A DNA stretch of 48,302 nucleotides from CAYZIC01 sp964478335 (GCA_964478335.1 CAYZIC010000010.1:1-48302), one strand, 5' to 3'; shown: positions 27,807 to 35,807, counted from the stretch's first letter. Program-made: numbers and translations. Notes: a model not told the origin generated them from the sequence alone.

Positions 27807-27926
27807 CCCTAAAAAGCACTAGAATAGGGAAAAAGTAGTGACTTGAGCCCAAAAATCAACCTTTTACCCCAACGCCACTCGATTTTCATACCAAATCATC
27901 CACCAACCCGTCCTCTAAACACCTCC

Positions 27927-27962
27927 AGGAGGCTACGCCTCCTAGAATGTAGAATGTAGAAT
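27927..27962 (+). repeat. Hairpin followed by TAGAATG triplet repeat
   Basis: Stem AGGAGGC (27927-27933) and GCCTCCT (27937-27943), loop TAC, then three tandem TAGAATG copies. Related to the hairpins at 6884 and 28730. It leads straight into the 19-bp array. Confidence 0.6.
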
Positions 27963-28035
27963 GCGGGAGCGTCAGCGACCTGCGGGAGCGTCAGCGACCT
28001 GCGGGAGCGTCAGCGACCTGCGGGAGCGTCAGCGA
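27962..28035 (+). repeat. 19-bp tandem array entering the assembly gap
   Basis: Three full copies and one partial copy of TGCGGGAGCGTCAGCGACC at 27962, 27981, 28000 and 28019. The array runs into the N run, and the first bases after the gap (CCTGC) match the unit junction. True copy number is unknown. Confidence 0.9.
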
Positions 28036-28135
28036 NNNNNNNNNNNNNNNNNNNNNNNNNNNNNNNNNNNNNNNNNNNNNNNNNNNNNNNNNNNNNNNNN
28101 NNNNNNNNNNNNNNNNNNNNNNNNNNNNNNNNNNN
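28036..28135. other. Assembly gap (100 Ns)
   Basis: Exactly 100 Ns, the conventional placeholder for a gap of unknown length. It lies inside the 19-bp tandem array, so repeat collapse is the likely cause. Confidence 0.98.
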
Positions 28136-28194
28136 CCTGCCTTTATATATAGTATAGAGAGAAGCGATCGAGAGTCTGCTAAGGGGCGATTCAA

Positions 28195-28283
28195 GGGTCA
28201 GCTGACTCTTGGTGCAAGGGTCAGCTGACTTTGGCGCAAGAGTCAGCTGAGTGTGGTGCGAGGGTCAGCTGACTCTCAATTGG
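28195..28283. repeat. Four tandem 22-23-bp repeats with GTCAGCTGAC palindrome
   Basis: Units begin at 28195, 28218, 28240 and 28262. Each carries AGTCAGCTGA or GTCAGCTGAC followed by a less conserved spacer such as TTGGTGCAA. They lie upstream of the terminator and promoter that precede tRNA-Lys. The palindrome could bind a dimeric regulator, but no controlled gene is obvious. Confidence 0.8.
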
Positions 28284-28350
28284 GGTGATTGATGGGGCTA
28301 TAGCATCCATAAAAGTAGATGAAGAGCCCACAAAAGCGACAATTTCACTC

Positions 28351-28380
28351 AAAAACGCTCACAATGAGCGTTTTTTGCCT
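28351..28380. terminator. Rho-independent terminator, bidirectional
   Basis: An 11-bp stem (AAAAACGCTCA 28351-28361 with TGAGCGTTTTT 28365-28375) with a 3-base loop and T6 on the plus strand. It insulates tRNA-Lys from anything upstream. Confidence 0.7.
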
Positions 28381-28398
28381 TTTTTTGCTCTTTTTCAT

Positions 28399-28427
28399 TT
28401 GACAAACCCTCTTTGATATGATATGTT
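28399..28427 (+). promoter_or_regulatory. Promoter of tRNA-Lys
   Basis: Consensus -35 TTGACA (28399-28404), a 17-base spacer and -10 TATGTT (28422-28427). The predicted start is near 28434, about 34 bases before the mature tRNA. Confidence 0.75.
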
Positions 28428-28467
28428 GCATTTCATCTTTTGACGACATTAGGTCATCAAAACGCAT

Positions 28468-28543
28468 CGGTCTCTAGCTCAGCCGGTAGAGCAACGCACT
28501 TTTAATGCGTGGGTCGTGGGTTCGAATCCCACGAGACCGACCA
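28468..28543 (+). tRNA. tRNA-Lys (anticodon UUU)
   Basis: A complete cloverleaf of 73 bases plus encoded CCA (28541-28543). The acceptor stem CGGTCTC pairs with GAGACCG, with discriminator A (28540). The D arm is GCTC/GAGC, the anticodon arm ACGCA-CTTTTAA-TGCGT gives anticodon TTT, and the T arm is GTGGG-TTCGAAT-CCCAC with a 5-base variable loop. It is a single gene with its own promoter and terminator. Confidence 0.97.
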
Positions 28544-28550
28544 TTTAATC

Positions 28551-28580
28551 AACCGCAAGCCAACGCTTGCGGTTTTTTTG
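28551..28580 (+). terminator. Terminator of tRNA-Lys
   Basis: Stem AACCGCAAGC (28551-28560) with GCTTGCGGTT, loop CAAC, and a T7 run, eight bases after the CCA end. Confidence 0.9.
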
Positions 28581-28649
28581 TGCCCAGATACCTTCGTCGG
28601 GCGGGAGCGACGTGCTCAATGCTCGCTGGGATTGGACAGGGGAGGTAGA

Positions 28650-28780
28650 TCGGCCCCGAGGATGGATGGCGCGGGGTGTAGGCGGGCGGGTGTAGGCGGG
28701 CGAGGCGCGTGGGGTAGATGCGGGGACAGAGGAGGCTGCGCCTCCTAGTTCGAGTTCGAGTCTAGAGTTCGAGTGCTAAT
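28650..28780. repeat. GC-rich repeat module with hairpin
   Basis: The GGGGTGTAGGCGGGC and GGCGCGTGGGGTAGATGCGG modules recur at 41140-41200. They are followed by AGGAGGC-TGC-GCCTCCT (28730-28746) and several GTTCGAG repeats (28748-28775). No gene is supported between the tRNA terminator and 29037. Confidence 0.6.
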
Positions 28781-28781
28781 G

Positions 28782-28813
28782 ATGAGGCTACCGCCTCATA
28801 CTCTGCTTATTGA
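28782..28813 (+). repeat. Hairpin with conserved tail (copy 3)
   Basis: Stem ATGAGGC (28782-28788) and GCCTCAT (28793-28799), loop TACC, then ACTCTGCTTATTGA. The tail matches copies 1 and 2. Confidence 0.6.
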
Positions 28814-28827
28814 TGCTGCGCCTCGCT

Positions 28828-28998
28828 CACCCGAGGCTCAGGTGTCGGCGTCGCAATCATCCCTTTATCGCCCTGCGACTGGCCTGTGATGGGGGCGTCT
28901 GCCCCCATGCCCCTGAGCCAGACGTCCCCGTCCGGCTACCGAACAAGTATGCCTTCGCATAGACTCGTATACCCCCTAGCGTCAGCGACCTGCGGGAG
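28828..28998 (+). ncRNA. Structured intergenic element, copy D (candidate)
   Basis: A 171-base block repeated at 41314-41488. Nested pairing is visible: P1 GGCTCAGG/CCTGAGCC (28835-28842 with 28912-28919), inside it P2 GTCGCA/TGCGAC (28850-28855 with 28874-28879) and P3 ATGGGGGC/GCCCCCAT (28889-28896 with 28901-28908). Small hairpins follow: GACG/CGTC (28921-28932) and TATGC/GCATA (28948-28961). The strand shown is arbitrary. It may be an RNA, a palindromic DNA element or a mobile repeat; no promoter is obvious. Confidence 0.4.
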
Positions 28999-29033
28999 CG
29001 TCAGCGACCTGCGGGAGCGTCAGCGACCTGCTC
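28978..29033 (+). repeat. Second 19-bp unit array
   Basis: Between two and three copies of the TGCGGGAGCGTCAGCGACC unit, the same as at 27962, abut the end of the structured element and stop four bases before the UbiA-like gene ends. Confidence 0.85.
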
Positions 29034-29036
29034 GCC

Positions 29037-30227
29037 CTAGTACAGATAGGTATAGATGCAGAGGGCGAGGATGGCGAGGGTGCCGAGGAGGGTAAAGTCC
29101 CAGAAGGGCATGTCGGCGCATTTTTTGTCGCAGGGGATATAGTTGCGATAGACGTAGTGGATGATTGCAACCAACATCCAAGCAAAGATACCCATAGCGG
29201 TAAAGAATTGCGCCGTGGATTGCCTTTGGATGGCAAAACAGATGGTTGGGATCCAGGCACCAATTGCGAGGAATGCGGCGACTAGGGCTGCAATGGCAAT
29301 GGCGTAGAAGCATTCTTCTGGATTATTAAAATTGTACTGGTGCGAGTGGTGGTTGGGTTGATTTTTGGGTGCGTCTTGCTTTTGTGCGGCAGGATGGCCG
29401 GTGGGCTGTGCGGTGACGCATCTGGGGGAGGCGGTGTGGGTGCGATTGGCACCACGAGATTGGTAGCGGGAGGTCTTCTGTGGGGCTGGATTCCACCAGT
29501 GGCCGACCTTGGCGGGTGCTTTGGGTGCAGGGGGACGGTGGAGGTATTTGCGTTTGTCACACAGGGTCATCAAGGCTGCGAGCACGGCGACCGCCATCAT
29601 GACGAGCCAGGTAGAGCCTGGTTGAGGATGAATGATGAGCCAGGCGACCCAATAGCGCATGACAAAAGCCCCCATAGCCATCAACACCGCTGGGGCGATT
29701 GCGGGCTGTGCGACAACTTTGGCATAGGCTAGGCGCATGAGCAGGGAGATGGCCATCAAGGCTGCAATTCGCCAATCAAGGTGATCCTGGGTGGAGAGGG
29801 CCGTAGCGATTGCAATCAGCCCTACCCCACTGATGATCAATGCTGCAACGATGGTGCGGGTGGAGAGCTTGCCAGATGCAATTGGTCGAGAGGCGATGCG
29901 GGGAGTCTGACGATCACAGCTACGCGTCATTAGGCCTGTTGCCCAATTACCAAAGAGAGTCAAGAAGGTAAAGGCCCCCATGACCTGTGCGATGAGCTCA
30001 AGGTGCTGCATCACGCCGCAGTTACACCCAGCCAAAGGCTGCAAAAAAGGCACCAAGAAGATCATATTCACCCACAAGAAACGGGGTCTTTCTTGAAAAA
30101 GGAGTGCGATCTGTGAGGAGGCGAGGCGCTGCCCAATAGAGGGCTGTGGCACGTCGTCAAAGTAATCGACCTCTTCGCTGAGGTAGCGGGCGGGGCGTTT
30201 ACGGGATTGAGGCTTAGTGTAGGCCAT
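29037..30227 (-). CDS. UbiA-superfamily membrane protein, DPPR-synthase-like, with altered active site
   Basis: A 396-residue polytopic protein with about eight to nine membrane helices. The pattern RFLWVNMIFLVPFLQP, then DRQTP...RPIASGKLS (105-121), then GAFVMRYWVAW and the KRKYLHR stretch (225-231), follows decaprenyl-phosphate phosphoribose synthase relatives of the UbiA family, which transfer prenyl-phosphate substrates using two Asp-rich motifs. Here the first motif (NDxxDxxxD) reads TGLMTRSCD (97-105), so only the last Asp remains. A hydrophilic His/Gln/Asn-rich insert (about 235-300) interrupts the domain. It may be inactive or have a changed reaction; substrate unknown. It is the last gene of coaE-rho, 21 bases after rho. 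Confidence 0.75.
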   Translation of the reverse strand: MAYTKPQSRKRPARYLSEEVDYFDDVPQPSIGQRLASSQIALLFQERPRFLWVNMIFLVPFLQPLAGCNCGVMQHLELIAQVMGAFTFLTLFGNWATGLMTRSCDRQTPRIASRPIASGKLSTRTIVAALIISGVGLIAIATALSTQDHLDWRIAALMAISLLMRLAYAKVVAQPAIAPAVLMAMGAFVMRYWVAWLIIHPQPGSTWLVMMAVAVLAALMTLCDKRKYLHRPPAPKAPAKVGHWWNPAPQKTSRYQSRGANRTHTASPRCVTAQPTGHPAAQKQDAPKNQPNHHSHQYNFNNPEECFYAIAIAALVAAFLAIGAWIPTICFAIQRQSTAQFFTAMGIFAWMLVAIIHYVYRNYIPCDKKCADMPFWDFTLLGTLAILALCIYTYLY

Positions 30228-30248
30228 GATAGCGGGGTCTTTCTAGGG

Positions 30249-31886
30249 TTAGTCTTTAATCGAAGCAAGGAACTCGAGGTTATTCTCGGTATTGCGGAGA
30301 CGCTTCATGACGATTTCCATTGACTCGACAGCACCGACACCGACGAGTGCACGGCGTAGATTCCAAATGCGAGACAATTCATCGGGGTGCAAGAGGAGAT
30401 CTTCTTTGCGGGTGCCAGATTTCTCGATATTGATTGCGGGGAATGTGCGGCGATCCGAGAGCATACGATCGAGAACAAGCTCCATATTACCGGTGCCTTT
30501 GAATTCTTCGAAGATGACATCATCCATCTTGCTGCCCGTCTCGACGAGGGCGGTGGCCAGAATGGTCAAGGAGGCACCGTTTTCGATATTACGGGCCGCG
30601 CCGAAGAAGCGTTTGGGCTTAAACATGGCACCCGCATCGAGACCACCGGAGAGGATCTTGCCAGAATGAGCCTGCGCGGTATTGTAGGCACGCGCCAATC
30701 GGGTAATCGAGTCGAGGAGGATGACGACATCCTTGCCGCCCTCGACCATGCGCTTGGCCGACTCGATGACCATTTCGGAGACTGCGCAGTGGCGCTCTGG
30801 GGCTTCGTCAAAGGTCGACGCAACGACTTGGGCCTTGGTATTGCGCTGCATGTCGGTCACTTCTTCGGGGCGTTCATCAATCAAAAGGATGATCAAATGC
30901 GCGTCTGGGAAGTTCTCGGAGATGGCGTTGGCCATCTTTTGGAGGAGGACGGTCTTACCCGTGCGGGGCGGGGCGACGATGAGACCGCGCTGACCAAAGC
31001 CAACGGGGGTAAAGAGATCCACGACGCGGGTGGAGAATTCTTGCTTGCGCGTCTCGAGTAAGATACGTTTGTCAGGGAAGATCGGGGTGAGGTTTTCGAA
31101 GTGAACGATGCGTTTAGCCTCAGCCGCAGGCATACCATTGATCATCTCGATGGAGGCCAGGGCGAAGAACCGATCCTTGCCGCCTGGGTCACGCACAGGC
31201 CCCTCGAGGTGGTCACCTGTGCGCAAGCCATGACGACGAATCTGCTGCGTGGCAACATAGACATCCTCAGGGCATTGGAGGAAGTTATTGATTGGCGAAC
31301 GCAAGAAGCCAAACCCATCAGGGAGGATTTCGAGCGTACCATTGGTGATCACCGTGCCCCCGCGACGCAAATAGGTGCGAATGACCTCAACGATCAGCTC
31401 GTGACGGCGCATATTGGCCACCGCATCGGCGACAAGCTCCTCAGGCAAGTAACTGGCGACCTGCTCAAAGGCCATACTCTCGAGCTCTTTGAGACGCAAT
31501 ACAGGGGCATCTTCTGGTAGCGGCGCATAGGGGCAAGGCTGCGCAGAGCCATTGGCTTGCTGATTACCGCCCTTTTTCTTCTTACCACCCTTGCGATTTT
31601 GCTCACGCCCTTGGCGACCTTGACGGCCATAGTCCTCGCGAGGCTTTTCGCGCACGACTTGCGCCTGAGCCTCAGGAGCTGGGGCTGCATTTGGTGCCGG
31701 GGCGGGAACGGGAGTGGGAGCTGGTGCGGGTGCGGGAGTGGGAGTGGGGGCTGGGGCTGGAGCAGCCTCGGGAGCAGCGCCACGAGGCGCTTTTTTAGTC
31801 GTTGGGCGCGCCACGCGGCGCACCACACGGGAGGTCATCTTAGGTTGAGAAAGGTCGGTTGATTCGGGGAGCGTATCAGATGCCAT
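30249..31886 (-). CDS. rho: Transcription termination factor Rho
   Basis: A 545-residue hexameric RNA helicase that ends transcription. The N-terminal 95 residues are a low-complexity Pro/Ala-rich extension, followed by a Lys/Gly-rich stretch, the Rho N-terminal helices, the RNA-binding cold-shock-like domain (GTLEILPDGFGFLRSP) and the ATPase core with Walker A PPRTGKTVLLQKMA, Walker B VVILLDSITRLARAYN and the Q/R-loop region. The core is standard; the extension is of the kind seen in several high-GC and PVC bacteria and may aid RNA binding or condensation. It starts 21 bases after coaE, so both are probably co-transcribed. Confidence 0.96.
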   Translation of the reverse strand: MASDTLPESTDLSQPKMTSRVVRRVARPTTKKAPRGAAPEAAPAPAPTPTPAPAPAPTPVPAPAPNAAPAPEAQAQVVREKPREDYGRQGRQGREQNRKGGKKKKGGNQQANGSAQPCPYAPLPEDAPVLRLKELESMAFEQVASYLPEELVADAVANMRRHELIVEVIRTYLRRGGTVITNGTLEILPDGFGFLRSPINNFLQCPEDVYVATQQIRRHGLRTGDHLEGPVRDPGGKDRFFALASIEMINGMPAAEAKRIVHFENLTPIFPDKRILLETRKQEFSTRVVDLFTPVGFGQRGLIVAPPRTGKTVLLQKMANAISENFPDAHLIILLIDERPEEVTDMQRNTKAQVVASTFDEAPERHCAVSEMVIESAKRMVEGGKDVVILLDSITRLARAYNTAQAHSGKILSGGLDAGAMFKPKRFFGAARNIENGASLTILATALVETGSKMDDVIFEEFKGTGNMELVLDRMLSDRRTFPAINIEKSGTRKEDLLLHPDELSRIWNLRRALVGVGAVESMEIVMKRLRNTENNLEFLASIKD

Positions 31887-31907
31887 AGGGAGCCTTTGTT
31901 AATGTTT

Positions 31908-32516
31908 TTAAAGGGATTGAGATTTGAGGTGATCGACCAATAGGGCTGCTTCGGCGAGCATGGCTTGAGGGTCATCACCATTATTCCAAATTGTATAGTC
32001 AGCTAGAGCCAACTTGTCTGCGATAGGCCATTGCGCCGCCAAACGCGCCTGAGCTTCTTGCTCAGAGAGGCCTCTTGTGGCGACCATGCGAGCGATTTGT
32101 GTCTGAGGGCTAGCCCCCACGCAAACGATAAAGGGCCAATCCTGTGCGAGGTCGCATTCGTACAGCAAGGGGATCGAGCCAATGTGAATGATCTCAGGCT
32201 CAGCTTTGGCCGCCTCGATCCATTGGAGGAAGACTTGACGCACCAGCGGGTGGATTAATTCGCCCAGGCGCTCACGCTTCGCTTCATCGGCAAAGACAAT
32301 CTCGCCCAGACGCACCCGGTCGATCTTGCCCTCTGGCGAGAGCACGTCAGTGCCAAACTCAGCGACAATCGCTTGAAATCCCGCACCAGCAGGCTCTTGC
32401 AAAAGATGCACGACACTGTCAGCATCCAAGACACGGCACCCGAGATCCTGTAGCGCCCGCTCAAGCAGAGATTTGCCACAAGCGATGCCACCTGTTAATC
32501 CAACAATAGCAATCAT
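31908..32516 (-). CDS. coaE: Dephospho-CoA kinase
   Basis: A 202-residue P-loop kinase catalysing the last step of coenzyme A synthesis: ATP-dependent phosphorylation of dephospho-CoA. The P-loop GLTGGIACGKS (6-16), the acceptor-site DAD (32-34), the helix HPLVRQ and the lid segment ARMVATRGLSEQEAQAR are all present, at the usual length. It is the first gene of coaE-rho-UbiA-like. The ribosome site is weak (GGG seven to nine bases upstream) and no convincing promoter was seen in the 200 bases before it, although nothing else could drive it. Confidence 0.95.
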   Translation of the reverse strand: MIAIVGLTGGIACGKSLLERALQDLGCRVLDADSVVHLLQEPAGAGFQAIVAEFGTDVLSPEGKIDRVRLGEIVFADEAKRERLGELIHPLVRQVFLQWIEAAKAEPEIIHIGSIPLLYECDLAQDWPFIVCVGASPQTQIARMVATRGLSEQEAQARLAAQWPIADKLALADYTIWNNGDDPQAMLAEAALLVDHLKSQSL

Positions 32517-32710
32517 AGTATCTAACCCAGCTCATCCTTGCACGAGGCAGATGAGACTTGTCAGTGAGTAAAGAGAGAGGAGAGATGGACCCATGGTCCG
32601 AGAGGCTCAATACAATCGCGTCTAAGAGACAAGAAGTGCGCAATCGCGCAAGAGATCGAGGGAGCCAAGAGAGATGCGCTACAGCGCAGAGAGGGGTGAC
32701 CGCTTGGGTC

Positions 32711-32753
32711 AAAAAAAGAGAGCGACAATGACGCATCCGCATCATTGTCGCTC
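32711..32753 (-). terminator. Terminator of the pilus-like operon
   Basis: A perfect 12-bp stem (32720-32731 with 32742-32753, GAGCGACAATGA/TCATTGTCGCTC), 10-base loop, then CTCTTTTTTT on the minus strand. It lies 10 bases past the secretin stop. Confidence 0.92.
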
Positions 32754-32762
32754 GCCATCAGC

Positions 32763-35700
32763 TTACATTGCTTCAGCAACAGGGGCAATCGTTTCGGTTG
32801 CCTGAGGTGCCATACCATTGACTGGAGCACCATCAGTTGCAGCGCGCACAGGGCGACCAGCAGGGTCAACCAAGCGAGCGGTCAAGAAGATCAAGAGGTT
32901 GCGCTTTTCGCTCTCAGTAGCTTGGCTACGGAAGAGGAATCCGACGAAGGGCAAGTCACCCAAGAAAGGCACCTTGTCATCGACGACCTTGCGAGTTTCT
33001 GTGATCAAGCCACCCATGACGACGGTTGCGCCATTGTAGACAGAGACCATCGAGGTCAAGCCACGCGTATGGAAGACCGGCTGAGAGATCTTACCCAAGA
33101 TACGGGTCACAGTCTTACCAGTAGGCTTTTGCATCGGGAGCAACTGATTAGCGATTTGCTGCATGACAGTCTCGGTTTCAGGATAGGCCTGCTCGATGTT
33201 GTAAGGCAACCAACGGCGGAGCTCAACGACAGTCGGAGAGACCAAGAGGTTGATCATTTGACCCTCAGGAGAGACTTCAGGCGTCACGTCGAGGATCACG
33301 CCAGCTTCACGCGTTTCGAAGTTTTGAGGCTCCACAACAACCGTAGGTGGCTCAGAAGACCCCATATTGTTGTTGTTATTGTTGTTATTGGTATCTTGAA
33401 TTTCGACATCGTATTCGGTCGGGTAGATGATTTCTTCGACGACCTTGATGACAGCCTGGTTACCCGACTTGGTCAAGACCTTGGGGCTGGAGAGCATGTC
33501 CGAATCGGTGCGCTGCGAGAGCATGTGCAAGATCATGGAGATGTCAAGCTTACCAAAGACGCCAGAGAACATCGCGAATTGGTCATTGGTGACCATGCCA
33601 GCGAGGTTGCTGTCGGCACCCAGGTTTGTCAAGAAGCGGTTGCCTTGGAGGATCGCGCCTTGACCACCATGGATGCCCAAGTTATTGGAGCCAGTGCCAC
33701 CGGCCAAAGGATTGAAGATATTGGGGGCACCATTCAATGAACCACCAGCAGAGGTTGCGCCATTCAAATCGGCCCAATCGAGGCCGCTACCAACCTTGGT
33801 GACCAAGTTATTGTTGAGCTGCCATTCGAAGCCCAAAGAGTTGAGATCCTTTTGGCTGACTTCGACGAAGCGCGCTTCGACTTCGATCTGGGTCGGGACG
33901 ACGTTGATTTCTTCCAAGACCTGCTCGACGAGAGCGAGGTTTTCTTCGGTATTGGTGACACGGAGCTTACCGAGAGAAGACATGACACCGACCTTAGCCT
34001 CACCCTTAAAGGGGACACCCATTTCGATGAAGAACTTTTTCCATGAGGAAGAAGCGTCATCGCCGCCAGTGCCAGCGCCGCCAGCATCACCCCAGCCGCC
34101 ACCACCGCCGCCACCGCCAGCTTCTTGAGCGACAGTGTTGATCTTATCGATAGCCGATGTGACGACGTTGTAGGTACGGGTGACCATCTTGCCCTCGATC
34201 TGGTCGACAGGGACGATCATCACAATGCGATTTTTGATGATAAACTTGGTATTGGTGATAGAGCAAATGGTATCCAATGCTTCACGCAAGGTGACCATAT
34301 TGAGGGTCAAGGCGTTGATTTTTGGGATACCATCATCGACGGGAGCAGCAGCAAAGGGATCATCCTTAGTGGCTGCAGCTGCGGCGGATTTATTACCCAA
34401 GTTCAAGACAAAGCTGATGCCGCGTTCGCGGTCGGAGATCCCTTTACGGGTATCATAGGTCTTGGACAATTCGTTGATTTGGTCGATCGCATCAACCAAG
34501 GTAGCAGGCGCACGCAAGATCAATTCAGGCAAACGGATTTGCTCCATTGCATTCAAGATGGTCTTAGCGTCTTCTTTTTCTTTAACATCCTTAGCGGTGG
34601 TGGTCTCTTTAACCTTAGTTGCGCCCAATTCATCGCTATCGATCGCCAAGTTGCCACGAGGAGTCCAGTTTTCATTGACCTGTGCGATCATGACATCGTG
34701 CGTGGAGGACTTGAGGTCTTCATTGCTTGCAGCGAGACGGCGAGCGATACGAGCGCGCAGGCTGATTGCTTCTGCATTATTGATGTCCGAGCGCAAGACC
34801 AATTCGATCTGTTCGAGAGCGGCCTTGTAGTTACCGACGTGATAGAATACCGTCGCACGCTTGATACGGTCACGGATCAGCTCGCGATCAGCCTTAAAGT
34901 TGTCTTGAGCATAGGTTGGCAATTTGGGAGCGACAGCTTCCTTGACCGGCTTATCCATCTCGAGCTGGATTTGAGCCAACAAGCGAGCAGCATTGGGGTG
35001 CTCTTGATTGAGAGCCTTTTCTGCGAGCTCCTTAGCCTTGGGGTAATGCTTAGCGACGAATTCATCCTTCGCTTCGAGATACATGGCGTGGCGGATACCC
35101 TTGCGAGCAGCTTCGTGATACTTGACGGTATCATTACGAACGCGGAGATACTTTTGTGCGTCTTCAAATTTCTCAATCGCCTTGACATAGTGCTTAGTCT
35201 TGAGCAAATCTTGAGCTTGGCGCAAGCAAGCAAGGCCATGCTTGTCGAGCGATTCGACGCGGAGCTTTTCGAGCTCAGCCAATTCAGAGAGCTCAGCTTG
35301 CTCTTCTACGAACTGCTTTTGTGTTGCAACGATTTCGTCGGCGTTGCCCAGGAGACCTTCTGGAGGATTAGCCTCTGCAGTGGCCTTTTCGGCAGTAGGC
35401 TTTTCGGCAGCAGGCTCTTCGGCAGCAGGCTTTTCGGCAGCAGGCTTTTCGGCAGCAGGCTCTTCGGCAGCAGGCTCTTCGGCAGCAGGCTTTTCGGCAG
35501 CAGGCTCTTCGGCAGCAGGCTTTTCGGCAGCAGGCTCTTCGGCTACAGCTTCTTCTGCAGCTGGCTCTTCGGCTACAGCTTCCTCAGTAGCTTCTTCAGC
35601 AGCGGGCTCTTCGGCTACAGCTTCTTCGGCTACAGCTTCTTCGGCTACAGCTTCAGTAGCTGGCTCATCTTCTTTGACGACCTCCTCCTGGGCGGCTTCG

Positions 35701-35807
35701 TCACCAAAGCCAGCCAACAAGGCATCAATATCGTCTTGAGCTGCGACCCAAGTACAAGTTCCTGCGGCAAGCGCACCAATAATCAACAAACGCATCAGAT
35801 GTGTCAT
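32763..35807 (-). CDS. Secretin, Amuc_1098-like outer-membrane pore
   Basis: A 1014-residue protein. A signal peptide (1-23) precedes a low-complexity Ala/Glu/Pro/Lys region (about 40-148), then a helical TPR-like part (about 190-360), secretin N-domains (about 490-640) and the secretin barrel (about 640-985) ending VPFLGDLPFVGFLFRS and a final LLIFLTARLVDP strand. A Gly-rich loop (564-585) and an eight-Asn run (807-814) are also visible. Secretins form the outer-membrane channel of type II secretion and type IV pili. The order of the five genes and the TPR-plus-secretin build match Amuc_1098 of Akkermansia. It is the last gene of the operon, 78 bases after the Amuc_1099-like gene, and ends at a strong terminator. 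Confidence 0.93.
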   Translation of the reverse strand: MTHLMRLLIIGALAAGTCTWVAAQDDIDALLAGFGDEAAQEEVVKEDEPATEAVAEEAVAEEAVAEEPAAEEATEEAVAEEPAAEEAVAEEPAAEKPAAEEPAAEKPAAEEPAAEEPAAEKPAAEKPAAEEPAAEKPTAEKATAEANPPEGLLGNADEIVATQKQFVEEQAELSELAELEKLRVESLDKHGLACLRQAQDLLKTKHYVKAIEKFEDAQKYLRVRNDTVKYHEAARKGIRHAMYLEAKDEFVAKHYPKAKELAEKALNQEHPNAARLLAQIQLEMDKPVKEAVAPKLPTYAQDNFKADRELIRDRIKRATVFYHVGNYKAALEQIELVLRSDINNAEAISLRARIARRLAASNEDLKSSTHDVMIAQVNENWTPRGNLAIDSDELGATKVKETTTAKDVKEKEDAKTILNAMEQIRLPELILRAPATLVDAIDQINELSKTYDTRKGISDRERGISFVLNLGNKSAAAAATKDDPFAAAPVDDGIPKINALTLNMVTLREALDTICSITNTKFIIKNRIVMIVPVDQIEGKMVTRTYNVVTSAIDKINTVAQEAGGGGGGGGWGDAGGAGTGGDDASSSWKKFFIEMGVPFKGEAKVGVMSSLGKLRVTNTEENLALVEQVLEEINVVPTQIEVEARFVEVSQKDLNSLGFEWQLNNNLVTKVGSGLDWADLNGATSAGGSLNGAPNIFNPLAGGTGSNNLGIHGGQGAILQGNRFLTNLGADSNLAGMVTNDQFAMFSGVFGKLDISMILHMLSQRTDSDMLSSPKVLTKSGNQAVIKVVEEIIYPTEYDVEIQDTNNNNNNNNMGSSEPPTVVVEPQNFETREAGVILDVTPEVSPEGQMINLLVSPTVVELRRWLPYNIEQAYPETETVMQQIANQLLPMQKPTGKTVTRILGKISQPVFHTRGLTSMVSVYNGATVVMGGLITETRKVVDDKVPFLGDLPFVGFLFRSQATESEKRNLLIFLTARLVDPAGRPVRAATDGAPVNGMAPQATETIAPVAEAM
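35386..35535 (-). repeat. Ten 15-bp tandem repeats inside the secretin gene
   Basis: Ten consecutive 15-bp units of form T(T/C)TTCGGCAGCAGGC encode the AE(E/K)PA repeats of the N-terminal linker. Units differ mostly by one T/C change, which gives Glu or Lys. Because 15 is divisible by three, copy-number slippage would change linker length without a frameshift. Confidence 0.95.

Noticed and set aside
28195..28283. CRISPR array
   Set aside because: Units are contiguous 22-23-bp repeats without unique spacers and no cas genes are nearby.
28509..28748. Open frame overlapping tRNA-Lys
   Set aside because: It starts inside the tRNA and runs through its terminator and repeat DNA.
28886..29095. Small open frame across the structured element
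   Set aside because: The other copy at 41398-41460 has a stop codon after the same sequence, so the frame is not conserved.
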